This document shows, piece after piece, positions 8,492-18,040 of a stretch of 64,000 bases of DNA. The stretch's first letter is position 1. Each line of letters starts with the position of its first letter. The position numbers and the translations under genes were made by a program. The notes beneath the pieces are model-generated. The model was not told where the DNA came from and did not search any database. It saw only the letters and a program-made list of their open reading frames with translations. Origin of the DNA: JBCCBV01 sp039033855 (GTDB lineage Bacteria > Planctomycetota > Phycisphaerae > Phycisphaerales > Phycisphaeraceae); the NCBI GenBank assembly GCA_039033855.1, contig JBCCBV010000006.1:62001-126000 (forward strand). The letters are read 5' to 3'.

Positions 8492-8899
8492 TCAGTCGTA
8501 GCGGAACACGCCCTTGCGCCACGCGTAGGCGAACGCCAGGATGCTGGTCAGGATGAAGAACAGCACCCGCCCCAGAAACAACGGTTTGAGCTCCGACCCG
8601 TCCGCCAGCGAGCCGAACGTGGCCGCCCATGGGTACAGGAACACGATCTCCACCCCGAACAGCAGGTAGGTCATCGCGACCATGTAGAAGCGGACGTTGA
8701 ACCGCCGACGCGCGTCCGAGATCGGGTTCATGCCCGACTCGTAGGTGGTGCCCTTGACCTCGCCCCGGCGGGAAGGCCCGACGATGCTGGTCAGAAACAC
8801 GTTGCCCACGCCGAACCCCACCGCCATCAAGATCAACAGCGACAGCGCGAACAGGTGGTTCAGGTCGGCGGAGGCGAGGGTGAGGGCCAACATCAGCAT
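8492..8899 (-). CDS. nuoA: NADH-quinone oxidoreductase subunit A
   Basis: NuoA is a small membrane subunit of respiratory complex I at the junction of the membrane and peripheral arms. The 135-residue product has three predicted helices (about 14-36, 74-93 and 105-124). It has the family signature in the cytoplasmic loop: GTTYESGMNPISDARRRFNVRF, with the YESG and FNVRFY elements conserved. It is detached from the nuoD-nuoE-nuoF group near 45-49 kb and no nuoB or nuoC follows it here, so complex I genes are scattered in this genome. The start ATG at 8899 could be replaced by the second ATG two codons later. Confidence 0.93.
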   Translation of the reverse strand: MLMLALTLASADLNHLFALSLLILMAVGFGVGNVFLTSIVGPSRRGEVKGTTYESGMNPISDARRRFNVRFYMVAMTYLLFGVEIVFLYPWAATFGSLADGSELKPLFLGRVLFFILTSILAFAYAWRKGVFRYD

Positions 8900-8923
8900 T
8901 GGAGCAGGATAGCGACTCGTAAC

Positions 8924-9637
8924 TCAGGCCGGCTCCCTCACCCAGCATCTGTAACGACCCTGCGGGAGACACTGCCACAGCAGCACCGCGGGGGACAAGG
9001 CCAGCCAGATCGGGTACTTCAGCCAATCGACCCGTAATCCTGCGATTGAACCATGCATCGGTTGGCCCAAGTCGCCCCCCGGATATCTCTTCTTGCGGAA
9101 AGCGGGTGCCGAGCGTTTCGCATTACGCAATTCGGCAAGCGATCGATACGGGCGCAGCCGTTGTTCCTGCTCCGCATCCGACTGGGCAAGCCTCTGCTCG
9201 CGGAGCCTTTGGATGGCCACCGAGAAGAATCCGAACGGCGGGGCCAAGAGCAACAGTCCCCAAGGCCATCCGACGGCAACCGCTGACGACAGGATCAGGA
9301 CCATCGCGGTCCATGCCAACGCCTCGGGCAACCCGAACGAAAACGAAACTCGCTCGCCCAGGTGGCCTTCCGACTCAAGCACGAGCAGCAGGCGTTGCCA
9401 GAAGTCCCATTCAGACTTCGCCAGACTCACCTCATGAACGAAGCAGTCGTCGTAGAAACTCCACAACAATCGCGTGATGATGACCACCGTACGATCGGGC
9501 GACTTCAAACTGGATTCGAAAGAAGCGTAATCGAACTCCTCAGAGTTCAATTGTCCGTGCATGTAAGCACGCATGGCTTGCGCAAGACGCTTGCGAGCCT
9601 CGCGATCCAGACACGGCGCTCGCTCTACACGCGGCAC
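8924..9637 (-). CDS. Hypothetical protein with two membrane helices
   Basis: I do not recognise a named family. Read from a GTG at 9637 the product is about 237 residues. The first part (LDREARKRLAQAMRAYMHGQ, then EFDYASFE, TRLLWSFYDDCFVHE) looks like a soluble domain I associate with unnamed planctomycete proteins. Two adjacent hydrophobic helices follow (ALAWTAMVLILSSAVAVGW and LLLLAPPFGFFSVAIQ), then a charged stretch and a last hydrophobic segment near the end. The start overlaps the end of the upstream esterase gene by 13 bases, suggesting cotranslation. An upstream ATG at 9697 would overlap more. GC content is somewhat lower than that of its neighbours. Confidence 0.6.
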   Translation of the reverse strand: MPRVERAPCLDREARKRLAQAMRAYMHGQLNSEEFDYASFESSLKSPDRTVVIITRLLWSFYDDCFVHEVSLAKSEWDFWQRLLLVLESEGHLGERVSFSFGLPEALAWTAMVLILSSAVAVGWPWGLLLLAPPFGFFSVAIQRLREQRLAQSDAEQEQRLRPYRSLAELRNAKRSAPAFRKKRYPGGDLGQPMHGSIAGLRVDWLKYPIWLALSPAVLLWQCLPQGRYRCWVREPA

Positions 9638-10818
9638 AGAAGACCTCCCGCCGCAGGCCGAGGACGCCGTCGCAGCCAACCAAGGCTTGCCAAGCAAACA
9701 ACCGACCCCACCCCAGGCTCGGGCACGGCCGCGGCCGTCACCGAACCGCTGAAGCTCTGCCCGAACAGCCCGGCCAGCAGGTCGAAGTCGAGCAAATCCA
9801 CCACCCCGTCGGCGTTGAAGTCGGCCGCGTCGATCCCTCCCGCCGTGGCGCCGCCAAAGCCGGCCGCGAGCAAGTCGAAGTCCAGCAAATCAATCGCGCC
9901 GTCGTAGTTCGCGTCCGCATCCAGCCGGAGCAGGTCGATCGCGAAGTCCGAGATCAGCCCGTGCCCCAACGAAGTGGGGTGCACGTCGTCCCAAAACAGA
10001 TACGCGTTCGCGTCGGACGGGTCGGCCGGGTCAGCCAGTTCGATCGCCTGGTCGGTCGAGTTCACCACTCCGAACGCGGACGGGTCGGCCAGCACGTCGG
10101 CGAAGATGCCCGCGATGTCCAGCTCGAACACCACCGCGCCCGGCTGCTGCGCAAACACCGCAAGCGCCGCCGACAGGTTGGCGTTGTGCGCATCGGTCAA
10201 CGCCGTGGCCTGCGCAGACCCGGCCGGGTCGCCCATGAACCGGGGCGTCAAGCCCAACGGCGGCAGGTTCGGCGCCACGAAGTGCCGGGCCCCCGCGTCA
10301 TACAACCGCTGCATCTGCGCGACGATCCGGTTGGCCGGGCCGACGGTATCGGTCCCGCCGTCGAGGAAATCGTTGCCGCCGGCCCAGACCACCGCCAGCG
10401 TGTCGGCATCGGGCGTGCGGGCCTCGTTGATCAGGTACGTATCGACCTGCCGGGCCAGGTTGTGGATGATGTTGAAGTTGGCCGTGCCGCCGAACGTGGT
10501 GGCCCCGCCGTGCGCGAAGTTCAGCCCGTTGGCCGAGTAGCTGCGGGACGATGCGTCCAGGCCGAGTTCATCGCCCACCGTCTCGATCCACACCGGCCCG
10601 TTCGAAAACCGGCCCTGGAAATAGCGGTCGTCCGGCGTGGTAAACAGCCCGAACAAAAACTCGCTGCTCCGCTGACGCACGTTGCCCACGTCCGAAAGCG
10701 AATCGCCGAACACCACGACCTCTTTCCAGGGCGAGGCCTCCCCGGGCAGCGCGGGAGCCGCCGCCGATATCGCCGCCACCAAGCACGCCGTCCACACCGT
10801 TCGCCATCGTTGAAGCAC
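9625..10818 (-). CDS. Secreted SGNH/GDSL esterase with dockerin-like repeats and PEP-CTERM tail
   Basis: The 397-residue product has a signal peptide (about 1-28) and the four SGNH blocks. Block I is FGDSLSD with Ser40, block III is AGGNDF with Asn149, and block V is DDVHPT with Asp278 and His280. These enzymes hydrolyse esters of lipids or polysaccharide acetyl groups outside the cytoplasm. Two dockerin-like repeats follow at about 303-360 (NYDGAIDLLDFDLLAAGFGG and NADGVVDLLDFDLLAGLFGQ), then a PEP-CTERM tail (VPEPG, hydrophobic stretch, RRRPRP). The tail design matches the proteins at 3853 and 20118, so all three are probably handled by the same sorting route. Substrate is unknown. Confidence 0.87.
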   Translation of the reverse strand: MLQRWRTVWTACLVAAISAAAPALPGEASPWKEVVVFGDSLSDVGNVRQRSSEFLFGLFTTPDDRYFQGRFSNGPVWIETVGDELGLDASSRSYSANGLNFAHGGATTFGGTANFNIIHNLARQVDTYLINEARTPDADTLAVVWAGGNDFLDGGTDTVGPANRIVAQMQRLYDAGARHFVAPNLPPLGLTPRFMGDPAGSAQATALTDAHNANLSAALAVFAQQPGAVVFELDIAGIFADVLADPSAFGVVNSTDQAIELADPADPSDANAYLFWDDVHPTSLGHGLISDFAIDLLRLDADANYDGAIDLLDFDLLAAGFGGATAGGIDAADFNADGVVDLLDFDLLAGLFGQSFSGSVTAAAVPEPGVGSVVCLASLGWLRRRPRPAAGGLLCRV

Positions 10819-10899
10819 GCCGTTCTCCTATCGCAAGCCCGCCATTGTACGGGCGGGGCCGCCCGCCCCAGCCCCTAAATCCGCTTTATCATCTGCTCG

Positions 10900-11766
10900 A
10901 TGCGGGCCTACCTCGACCTACTCCAAGACGTGCTCGACCACGGCGTCGACCGCGCCGACCGAACCGGCACGGGCACCCGCTCGGTGTTCGGCCGGCAGCT
11001 GCGGTTCGACCTTTCGCCCAACGGACCGGGCTTCCCCCTGCTGACCACCAAGAAGGTCCACTTCAAGTCCGTCCTGGTCGAACTGCTCTGGTTCCTCCGC
11101 GGCGATACCAACGTGCGCTACCTCCACCAGCACGGCGTGACCATCTGGGACGAGTGGGCCGACCCCGACACCGGCGAACTCGGGCCCGTCTACGGCAAAC
11201 AGTGGCGCCGATGGCAGACCGCCGACGGGCAAGAGATCGACCAACTCCGCGAGGTCGTCCGACTCATCATCGAGCAGCCGCAGTCCCGACGCATGCTGGT
11301 GAACGCCTGGAACGTCGGCGAGCTGCCCCGCATGGCGCTGCCGCCCTGCCACACGGTGTTCCAGTTCTACGTTTCGCCCCCCGCGGAAGTGACCCCGGAC
11401 CACACACAAGCCACGGCCCCGAAGCCCAAGCTTTCGTGCCACCTGTTCCAACGGTCCGCCGACCTGTTCCTGGGCGTGCCATTCAACATCGCCAGCTACG
11501 CGCTGCTGACCCGACTCGTCGCGCACTGCGTGGGGTACGACGCCGGCGAACTTGTGCACACGCTCAGCGATACGCACGTCTATCACAACCACTTCGAGCA
11601 GGTGAACGAGCAACTCTCTCGTAAACCCAAGGACTTACCGACGCTGCGCATCGCCGATCGCCTCGCCAACGGCGGGTTCGACGCGCTGGTGTCCGCCGAG
11701 CCCGCGGACATCGAGTTGCTCGACTACGCACCCCACCCGCGCATCCCCGCCCCCGTGGCGGTGTGA
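10900..11766 (+). CDS. thyA: Thymidylate synthase
   Basis: ThyA methylates dUMP to dTMP using methylene-tetrahydrofolate. The 288-residue length is slightly above the usual 264, because of an insertion of about 18 residues ([19 protein letters not shown]) between the catalytic loop and [15 protein letters not shown]. The catalytic cysteine is Cys150 in [12 protein letters not shown]. The substrate phosphate arginines appear as [10 protein letters not shown] (about 129-138), and RTGTGT is near 21-26. The gene is followed 51 bases later by folA, the standard partner that recycles the dihydrofolate formed. No clear ribosome binding site precedes the ATG. Confidence 0.96.
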   Translation: MRAYLDLLQDVLDHGVDRADRTGTGTRSVFGRQLRFDLSPNGPGFPLLTTKKVHFKSVLVELLWFLRGDTNVRYLHQHGVTIWDEWADPDTGELGPVYGKQWRRWQTADGQEIDQLREVVRLIIEQPQSRRMLVNAWNVGELPRMALPPCHTVFQFYVSPPAEVTPDHTQATAPKPKLSCHLFQRSADLFLGVPFNIASYALLTRLVAHCVGYDAGELVHTLSDTHVYHNHFEQVNEQLSRKPKDLPTLRIADRLANGGFDALVSAEPADIELLDYAPHPRIPAPVAV

Positions 11767-11817
11767 CCGGGCCCGCGATTCTGCTCTGTTCGATCTCCCG
11801 CTCTCCTGTTCTCCTGC

Positions 11818-12312
11818 ATGCTTCTGTCCCTCATCTACGCCCGCAGCCGAAACCGCGTGATCGGCGCCGACGGCGGCATCCCCTGGCGGCTGCCCGACGA
11901 CTTCGCCCACTTCAAGCGGACCACCCTGGGCAAGCCCATCGTGATGGGCCGCAAGACCTACGAAGACCACAACTCCGCCCTGCCCGGCCGGCTGAACCTG
12001 GTCGTCACCCGCAACATCGACTACGCCGTCGCCAAAGGCGTGGAAGTCATGCCGTCGCTCGAAGCGGCCTTAGCGCGCGCCGCCCAAGACAGCGACCAGG
12101 CCTTCGTCATCGGCGGGGTGGGCTTGTTCGAGGCCGCGTTACCCAAGGCCCAGGCCGTGTACGAAACCGTAGTGGACGCCGACATCGCGGGCGACGCCGT
12201 GCTGCCACAGTTCGACTTCACCGACGGCTGGACCACCCGGGTCTTGCAAGAGCACCGCGCCGACGAGCGGCACGCGCACGCCTTCACGGTCTACCGCCAC
12301 GACCGGGTGTGA
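11818..12312 (+). CDS. folA: Dihydrofolate reductase
   Basis: The 164-residue product reduces dihydrofolate with NADPH, restoring the cofactor used by thymidylate synthase. Family hallmarks are all present: [28 protein letters not shown] (GIPW with the catalytic Asp in PDD), VMGRKTYE for NADPH binding, and [13 protein letters not shown] near residues 101-113. The length is normal. It lies directly downstream of thyA on the same strand and very probably shares its transcript. Confidence 0.96.
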   Translation: MLLSLIYARSRNRVIGADGGIPWRLPDDFAHFKRTTLGKPIVMGRKTYEDHNSALPGRLNLVVTRNIDYAVAKGVEVMPSLEAALARAAQDSDQAFVIGGVGLFEAALPKAQAVYETVVDADIAGDAVLPQFDFTDGWTTRVLQEHRADERHAHAFTVYRHDRV

Positions 12313-12317
12313 CCGGC

Positions 12318-12338
12318 CCCAGGCGAGACGCACGCCTG
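12318..12338. other. Perfect hairpin between folA and tRNA-Val
   Basis: CCAGGCG and CGCCTGG form a perfect 7-base stem around AGACGCA just after the folA stop. No U run follows, so it is not a standard terminator. GTGTATATT immediately afterwards contains a possible -10 box for the tRNA gene. Confidence 0.45.
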
Positions 12339-12357
12339 GTGTATATTCCGGGGCGTC

Positions 12358-12431
12358 GGGCGATTAGCTCAGTTGGCCAGAGCGACTCGTTTACACCGAG
12401 TAGGTCGCAGGTTCGAGCCCTGCATCGCCCA
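12358..12431 (+). tRNA. tRNA-Val (anticodon TAC)
   Basis: A full cloverleaf is readable in 74 bases. The acceptor GGGCGAT pairs with ATCGCCC. The D arm is GCTC/GAGC. The anticodon arm ACTCG-TTTACAC-CGAGT gives anticodon TAC (valine GTA/GTG). The T arm is GCAGG-TTCGAGC-CCTGC. The discriminator base is A. The CCA end is not encoded (CAT follows). Confidence 0.95.
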
Positions 12432-12485
12432 TGTTGGATCGTTTCACTTTGCGGGTGCGTTTTACGCGGGCTGTTGCTAGGGGCT

Positions 12486-12510
12486 ACTTCCGGGGGCTAC
12501 TTCCGGGGGC
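12486..12510. repeat. Two tandem copies of ACTTCCGGGGGC at the end of the YfcC-type gene
   Basis: Exact copies at 12486-12497 and 12499-12510 are separated by one T, so the period is 13 bases. A partial CTA follows. The last base of the second copy is the final base of the carrier's TAG stop codon, so the array abuts the coding end exactly. Confidence 0.85.
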
Positions 12511-14144
12511 TATTGCAACCAGCTCACCGGGCCTTGCACGACGATGAACAAGATCGCCGCACCCATGCCATAGAGCACCACGACCAACGGCAAGACCCAC
12601 TTCACCCACGTGGTCCAGGGCACCTTGGCCACGCCAAGCACGCCCATCAGCACCGCCGAGGTCGGAACGATCAGGTTGGTAAAGCCGTCGCCGAACTGGT
12701 ACGCCAGTACACCGACCTGCCGGTGCAGGCCAACGATGTCGCACAACGGCGCCACAATCGGCATGGTCATCGCCGCCTGACCGCTGCCCGACGGCACAAA
12801 GAAGTTCAGCACCGCCTGCACGCCCATCAGCATTACCGCCGCGGCTTCTGGCCCCACTTTATTCAGCGGAGTCGCCAATCCGTACAGAATCGTGTCGAGC
12901 ACCTGACCTTCCTTAAGGACGAGGACCATGCCGGCCGACAACGCGATAATCAGCGCCGGCTCGACCATCATTTGAGCGCCTTTGACAAACTCCTCGGCCG
13001 TACGCGTGAACGACAGGCCATGAACCAACGCAGCCAGCACGCCGCACACGGCGAACAAAGCCGCCATCTCGTTGATGTACCAGTCGAGCTGCACCACGCC
13101 CACGCTGGCACCGAACACCGAGCCGAACGCAATGGCAACCACCAGGATTTCACGCACCGTCAGGCGGCCTTGCCCTGCCAGCGACTCGCCGGCCAACAGC
13201 GCGCGCACCTTTTGATCCATGACGAACGTAGGCGAGCGCTCGGGCTTCGCTTCCACGCGCAGCGACCACCACACCACGAACGCAGCCCCGATCGTGGTCG
13301 ACAGCGTCCAGACCACGATGCGCAGCTCCAACCCCGACAAGTACGGCAGCTCCGCGATGCCCTGCGCGATGCCCACCGTAAACGGGTTGAAGAACGCCGA
13401 GCCGAACCCGACCTGCGACGCCATGTAGCACATCGCCACGCCGGTAATCGTGTCGTACCCCAGACGAATCGCCAACGGCACCGTGATCAGCACAAACGCG
13501 ATCGTGCTCTCACCAAGCCCGAAAACCGCGCCGCCCAGGCTGAACAGCGCAAAGCTCAACGGCGCCACCAGCACTTTGGCCTTGCTCTGCCCCAACCAGA
13601 CCACCACCCATTGCAGCGCGCGGTCGATCGCTCCAGTAGCCAGGATGATCCCAAAACCGCCGCCGAGCAGCAGCACAAAGCCGATGACACTGGCCTTATC
13701 GATGAAGCCGAGAATCGGCGCGAGCACCAGCGATTTCGCCGCGAGATAGGCCTGATCGCCAAACCCGCGCCGGTCGTCTTGTCCGAACCTCTGGTAACTG
13801 TCGCGCACTACGGATTCGCGCATTTTGCCTTCGGTCGGGATCAAGACCTCTTGGCCGACAACCAGCGACTCGACCCGGGCTTGCGGGTTGTCGGCCGGAC
13901 GGAGTTCGTTCACCGTTTCAAACTCGCCCCCCGTTGACGCAGAGATCGACGCAACCGTGTCGCCCTCGGCCACCGTGTAAGAAACCAGCTTGAAGTACGC
14001 GCGATCCTCGCGCTCGTAAGCACCCTGCGGCAAGACCAGCGTAGAAACTGCCGCAATCACGGCAATGATGGTCAGGATCACCAGCGCCGGCGGCATCTCG
14101 AAACCCTTGCTCGCCTTGAACGAAGCCGCCACGTCGTCTGTCAT
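12510..14144 (-). CDS. YfcC/DcuC-type membrane carrier with an embedded LysM-like segment
   Basis: The 544-residue polytopic membrane protein matches the YfcC (C4-dicarboxylate/basic amino acid exchanger-like) family. Visible are [20 protein letters not shown] (helix 1), the family LPQGAYERE turn, [45 protein letters not shown] and [15 protein letters not shown]. Transport activity in this family is inferred from homology and substrate is uncertain. Unusually, the loop after helix 1 holds residues 55-104 ([16 protein letters not shown] ... VVGQEVLIP), the pattern of one LysM glycan-binding domain, which should sit outside the membrane. The start ATG at 14144 gives a normal short cytoplasmic leader. 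It precedes peptidase genes on the opposite side of a 120-base gap. Confidence 0.83.
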   Translation of the reverse strand: MTDDVAASFKASKGFEMPPALVILTIIAVIAAVSTLVLPQGAYEREDRAYFKLVSYTVAEGDTVASISASTGGEFETVNELRPADNPQARVESLVVGQEVLIPTEGKMRESVVRDSYQRFGQDDRRGFGDQAYLAAKSLVLAPILGFIDKASVIGFVLLLGGGFGIILATGAIDRALQWVVVWLGQSKAKVLVAPLSFALFSLGGAVFGLGESTIAFVLITVPLAIRLGYDTITGVAMCYMASQVGFGSAFFNPFTVGIAQGIAELPYLSGLELRIVVWTLSTTIGAAFVVWWSLRVEAKPERSPTFVMDQKVRALLAGESLAGQGRLTVREILVVAIAFGSVFGASVGVVQLDWYINEMAALFAVCGVLAALVHGLSFTRTAEEFVKGAQMMVEPALIIALSAGMVLVLKEGQVLDTILYGLATPLNKVGPEAAAVMLMGVQAVLNFFVPSGSGQAAMTMPIVAPLCDIVGLHRQVGVLAYQFGDGFTNLIVPTSAVLMGVLGVAKVPWTTWVKWVLPLVVVLYGMGAAILFIVVQGPVSWLQ

Positions 14145-14267
14145 CCGCTGCTCATCCCGAAAGGCGTATTGAAATCAAAATCGACCCGGAAGATAACCCA
14201 CCCGCGTTCGGGAGTGGGCCGCATGTAGGCCACTCGCAGACCTCCCGTAGGCCGCGCGCCTGCCACC

Positions 14268-15629
14268 TCACCCCGTCTCCGGCGGGGACGCCACATGCGG
14301 CGCCGCGGGACCCGGGTCGTTCGGCGCCCGCGCCGTGGGCTCGTGGAACAGCGCCCCGTGCCGGTCTTCCCACCCCTGGCACCAGTCGCGGAACCCGTCG
14401 TACACGCCACCGGCCGAAGACGCCTGCTCGGTCATCGACAACATCAAACGGATCAGGTTGCCCCAGTCGCCGACGTGGATCGACTCCAGGTCGAGCCCAC
14501 CCGTTTCAGGGTTGAAGTTGTGGTAGTTGGCCATGGGCACGCACACCGCCCCGGCCTTGCCGGTCCAGGCCTGGAACACGCTCGACTCGCACGTCCCGCC
14601 GTCCATCAACCGGCGTTGGAAACTGAAATCGCGGTGCTGCTCGGCCAAATCGCCCGCGCAGCGCGTGGCCCACGCGCAGACCTCCGGGTCGAACACGCCA
14701 CGCCGGTCGCCAACCCGCACGATCGGCCCCGACCCCAACGGCGTCAGCGGCAGCGCACGGCTGCACTCCACGCTCAGCACCAGGTCCGGCCGGAGCCCGG
14801 CGTGCTCCGACCCGACGTCCCCGAAATGTTCTCGACAATACCGGATCGCGCCCAGAAACCCTCCCTCTTCACAACGCGTGAACAGGCAACTTACCGGCCG
14901 ACGAAGCTCCGAACGGTTGAAGCTGTCCATCAGGCACACCAAAGCCGCCACGCCGGCCACGTCGTCGATCGCCGGCGCCGTCACCACGCCGTTGAGGTGC
15001 GTCGGCTCGGCCAGGTCCCACATGCCGATGCTGCCGGGCTCGACCTTGCCTTCGACGGCGATGTCGACCTCCGACACGTCGCCCGCCGGGTTGTACGCCA
15101 CCACGCGTTCTACCACGCCGCGCACCCGCCGACCGCCGATGCGCAAGCCCGACGCCCCGGCGCCCTGGGGGATCAGGTTCGGCTCGATCTCCCCCAGCGG
15201 CTTGCCGCCGGTCCAAAACGTGACCTTCGACCCCTCGAACATCGACTCGGGAAACCGCCCCATCCACGCGGCCCGCACCACGCCGGGCGAAGCCTCGCCG
15301 AGCGCCCAGAACCCGATGTGGTCCATGTGCGCGGTAAACAGCAGCCGCTTGAGCCGTGGGTCCGGCTGCTCGGGCGTGAACTCCACGATCAGGTTCCCCG
15401 CCGAGTCGGCCCGCACCGGCAGGCCGCGGTTCCGGGCGAACTCCCAGACCCACAGCAGGATGTTCTGCTCGTGGAACGGCGACGTCGGCAGCCGGAGCAG
15501 TTCCATCAGGAACTTCACCCAGCGCGATGGCGGGTGATACCGGCCGCGCCGACGGCGCGACGCGGACCACGACTGCTCCCCCGGGCGGAAGTCGGGCGTC
15601 CTTCGGCGGTTGAGCTCGCTGGGGTCCAT
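14268..15629 (-). CDS. M42-like zinc aminopeptidase, copy 1
   Basis: The 453-residue product resembles M42 (deblocking/tetrahedral) aminopeptidases. Metal and catalytic residues are visible in order: AHMDH (His101, Asp103), APAIDDVAG (Asp222), TRCEEGG (catalytic Glu254 and ligand Glu255), LSVECSRALP, GDRRGVFDP, GGTCESS and PMANYHN. Where classical M42 enzymes have Asp in the fourth ligand motif, this protein has Glu in VEC. The last His lies in NYHN rather than the usual RYMHS. No signal peptide is seen, so it probably trims peptides in the cytoplasm. The ATG at 15629 is preferred to 15662 because the upstream residues add nothing conserved. A paralogue with the same motifs lies at 18041-19372. 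Confidence 0.78.
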   Translation of the reverse strand: MDPSELNRRRTPDFRPGEQSWSASRRRRGRYHPPSRWVKFLMELLRLPTSPFHEQNILLWVWEFARNRGLPVRADSAGNLIVEFTPEQPDPRLKRLLFTAHMDHIGFWALGEASPGVVRAAWMGRFPESMFEGSKVTFWTGGKPLGEIEPNLIPQGAGASGLRIGGRRVRGVVERVVAYNPAGDVSEVDIAVEGKVEPGSIGMWDLAEPTHLNGVVTAPAIDDVAGVAALVCLMDSFNRSELRRPVSCLFTRCEEGGFLGAIRYCREHFGDVGSEHAGLRPDLVLSVECSRALPLTPLGSGPIVRVGDRRGVFDPEVCAWATRCAGDLAEQHRDFSFQRRLMDGGTCESSVFQAWTGKAGAVCVPMANYHNFNPETGGLDLESIHVGDWGNLIRLMLSMTEQASSAGGVYDGFRDWCQGWEDRHGALFHEPTARAPNDPGPAAPHVASPPETG

Positions 15630-15698
15630 ACGTGAGATCAAGCTTACCCGGCGCCAACGCAACAGCCGGCCGTCGTAACGCGCTGCGGAGGCCCGTGA

Positions 15699-16706
15699 TC
15701 AGTAGTCGTACGTAAACACAGTCGTGCTATTTGATAGCGTGGTTCCCCAAGTGATCCCAAACTCGGTCATCGCGGTCGTCGCCCGGGTGCCGCTGGTGGC
15801 CATGCCGAGCATCGCGTCGAGATAAGTTTCAATCATTTCCCGTCCGGCCGGAACGAACTCGACGTGGCCGTCCATGAACGCGAAGTTGCCGCCCACGCCC
15901 GGGTGATTGTCGGAAACGCCGTTTTCCTCATCCGCCGTGCCGAAAAACCCCGCAGCGTCATTCTCGGCGATAATCGCCACGCTGGAGGGTTCGCGCACCC
16001 AAAGGTCGGACTTCATGCGGGCTCGAACGGTGAATCGCAAGTCGTCGAATGTTGTTTCGCTTGCGGTGCCGGCGTTGAAAGCTGCGTAGTAAGCAGTATC
16101 GCCTTGAAATGCGCTGTCCACGGTTCCCGTGCGATACTTTCCAAAACTGGCCCACGCCAAAACGTCATAGCTATGCCCGCCTGTCGAATCCCCACCGCCA
16201 TCGCCCGCGTTGGTGTAGAGGTCACGGAACGGGCGATAGCGTTTACCACCACGATCAGGGGTTGGTGAAAAAGCGGTACCCACAAAAGGACCGGTAGCGC
16301 CATCTGCTCGCGTGAAGGGAGTGTCGGGGTCGGTCTGAATGACATTATCTGTACTGGGACAGATTGCGGCGTCGAACGATGACCCAATCAAACCATCCAC
16401 CAACCGGCCCGGCTCAACCCATAATGGGAACAGATGAGACAGGTTTTCGCCTTCGACGCTGTCTGCGTTGGGGAACAACACGCGGTTGGGTTCTTCATCC
16501 GCAATAATCTGCGACGCCTGCGTCATCGAACGCTCGTTGACGCCGCATTGGATCTGCCGCGCGCTCTCACGGGCTGAACTCAGCACCGGCAGCAAGATCC
16601 CGATCAGCAAAGCGATGATCGCGATCACCACCAGCAGCTCGATCAGCGTGAACCCGCGAGCGTGCGGCACAAGCAAACGGTTTCGGGCATGAGTCTCTAG
16701 CGTCAC
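15699..16706 (-). CDS. Prepilin-type cleavage/methylation protein, copy 2
   Basis: The 335-residue product has a 17-residue leader and [19 protein letters not shown], the type IV pilin-like signal and helix, then [19 protein letters not shown], typical of planctomycete prepilin-like proteins. [13 protein letters not shown] near residue 285 is the H-X9-DG type closing motif. Start choice: the GTG at 16706 is preceded by AAGGAG with an 8-base spacing, which beats the upstream ATG at 16754. GC content is visibly lower than in flanking genes, suggesting a different history. It sits between two peptidase genes and the cyanophycinase gene on the same strand; whether it works with them is unknown. 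Confidence 0.85.
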   Translation of the reverse strand: MTLETHARNRLLVPHARGFTLIELLVVIAIIALLIGILLPVLSSARESARQIQCGVNERSMTQASQIIADEEPNRVLFPNADSVEGENLSHLFPLWVEPGRLVDGLIGSSFDAAICPSTDNVIQTDPDTPFTRADGATGPFVGTAFSPTPDRGGKRYRPFRDLYTNAGDGGGDSTGGHSYDVLAWASFGKYRTGTVDSAFQGDTAYYAAFNAGTASETTFDDLRFTVRARMKSDLWVREPSSVAIIAENDAAGFFGTADEENGVSDNHPGVGGNFAFMDGHVEFVPAGREMIETYLDAMLGMATSGTRATTAMTEFGITWGTTLSNSTTVFTYDY

Positions 16707-16792
16707 GGCAAGGGCTCCTTCGAGTTGGGCCAAGAGTGGGCCGTACAAAAGCAAGGTGCAGGCGATTCAATGCGATCCACCCGGCTGGGCGG

Positions 16793-18022
16793 TTAGTCGT
16801 CGGTGTCGACGGCCGCGAGTTCGGCGCGGCGGTCCGCGATGCGCTCGTCCAACCCGTCGCGCGGCATAACGTCGAGACGCACACCTACGGCCGTCAGGCT
16901 GGCGTCTTCGGCCCCGGCGCCGCCGTAAAAGCGGGTTTGTTCGTCGGCGCTCATCCAGTAATCGAACGCGCCGTCCGTGGCCGACACCGGCTGGGCCGGG
17001 TTCATCGCCAGCACACGGACCATCAGGCCAACCACGTGCGGGTCCCACATGTTCGGGAACGTCACGCCCGGCACGCCCGCGACGCCGGGGTGGCTCAGCG
17101 GCTTGCGGGCGGAAGCGGCTTCCACCGCGCCGGTGGTCGGGTCGAGAACGTCGCCGTCGCTGAGGATCGACACCCGCGCGTTCGACCAGCCGTGGTCGGC
17201 GTGTTCGGCGTCGCTCAGGTCGAGGAACGTCAACCCCTCGTCGCCGATCACCGTCACCCGGTCTTGAGATAGATCGACGTGCATCGCGCGGTTCTCGCTC
17301 ACGCCAAACCCGTAGTCAAGCCCCAACTCGGTGGTCGCGACCATCAGACGGCCGAACCGACCGCGACGTAGAAAGTGCTGATCGACCAGCCCGTAGTGGA
17401 AGTAGCCCATGCCCGGCGCGTAACCGACGCCCGGCACGTCGATGCCCGGGTTGGCGCCCAGCAACATGGCGTCTCGGCTGGTCCCGCCGGTGATCATCGA
17501 ATCGCTCATCATGGCTGCGCCCGCAGAGGTGCCGCCGACCACGCCGCCGCGCTTGAGCAAGCCCAGCACGGCCTGATAGCTGGGCGTATCACCCGACGCC
17601 GGACGCATAGCCGCGGTGATGCGGTTCTGGTTGCCGCCGGTGAACCACAACCCGCCGCAAGCCGCAAGCTTCTTGGCACATTCCCGAGTTCCGGCGTATT
17701 CCGGAGCGTTGTTGGTGAGTTCGGTATCGAAGACGCGCCCGTTGTCCGCTGCGTACTGCTGGAAGTCCTGCACCGTCAGTGGGCCCGACCGCTCGGGCAC
17801 ACCGCTGGCCAAGGGGATGACGCCGACCCGGCCGTCGTCGATCGCGGCGTCGAGCACCGCGCGATAAACCGCCTCATGCCCCGGGCTAAGCCGCCCGCCG
17901 ACGATGACCAGCTGCCCCGCTTCGAGGCTCTCCGCCCCGGCGTCTGCGGGCGTCGCCCCAACACAGAGCAACAGGCCCAGGGCCGTGCGAATCAGCATGC
18001 GTCGCCAGTTGGATCGGATCAT
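16793..18022 (-). CDS. Exported cyanophycinase-like S51 peptidase
   Basis: The 409-residue product starts with a signal peptide (about 1-30, cleavage near ADAGA). It then shows LVIVGGRLSPGHEAVY (about 38-53), VGVIPLASG, GGLWFTGGNQNRI (about 123-135) and VVGGTSAGAAMMSDSMITGG with nucleophile Ser166. These are the family S51 blocks. Cyanophycinases split the polymer multi-L-arginyl-poly-L-aspartate to beta-Asp-Arg dipeptides; exported forms let heterotrophs feed on cyanophycin from other organisms. The M42-like peptidases on both sides could process released peptides, which is inference. The region after residue 260 is longer than in minimal cyanophycinases and contains a possible extra domain. 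Other S51 peptidases act on alpha-Asp dipeptides, so the substrate needs testing. Confidence 0.83.
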   Translation of the reverse strand: MIRSNWRRMLIRTALGLLLCVGATPADAGAESLEAGQLVIVGGRLSPGHEAVYRAVLDAAIDDGRVGVIPLASGVPERSGPLTVQDFQQYAADNGRVFDTELTNNAPEYAGTRECAKKLAACGGLWFTGGNQNRITAAMRPASGDTPSYQAVLGLLKRGGVVGGTSAGAAMMSDSMITGGTSRDAMLLGANPGIDVPGVGYAPGMGYFHYGLVDQHFLRRGRFGRLMVATTELGLDYGFGVSENRAMHVDLSQDRVTVIGDEGLTFLDLSDAEHADHGWSNARVSILSDGDVLDPTTGAVEAASARKPLSHPGVAGVPGVTFPNMWDPHVVGLMVRVLAMNPAQPVSATDGAFDYWMSADEQTRFYGGAGAEDASLTAVGVRLDVMPRDGLDERIADRRAELAAVDTDD

Positions 18023-18040
18023 TGAGCAAGGTCTCCAGGA

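Noticed and set aside
12318..12338. Terminator for folA
   Set aside because: The stem is perfect but no T run follows, and a tRNA starts 20 bases later; it may aid processing instead.
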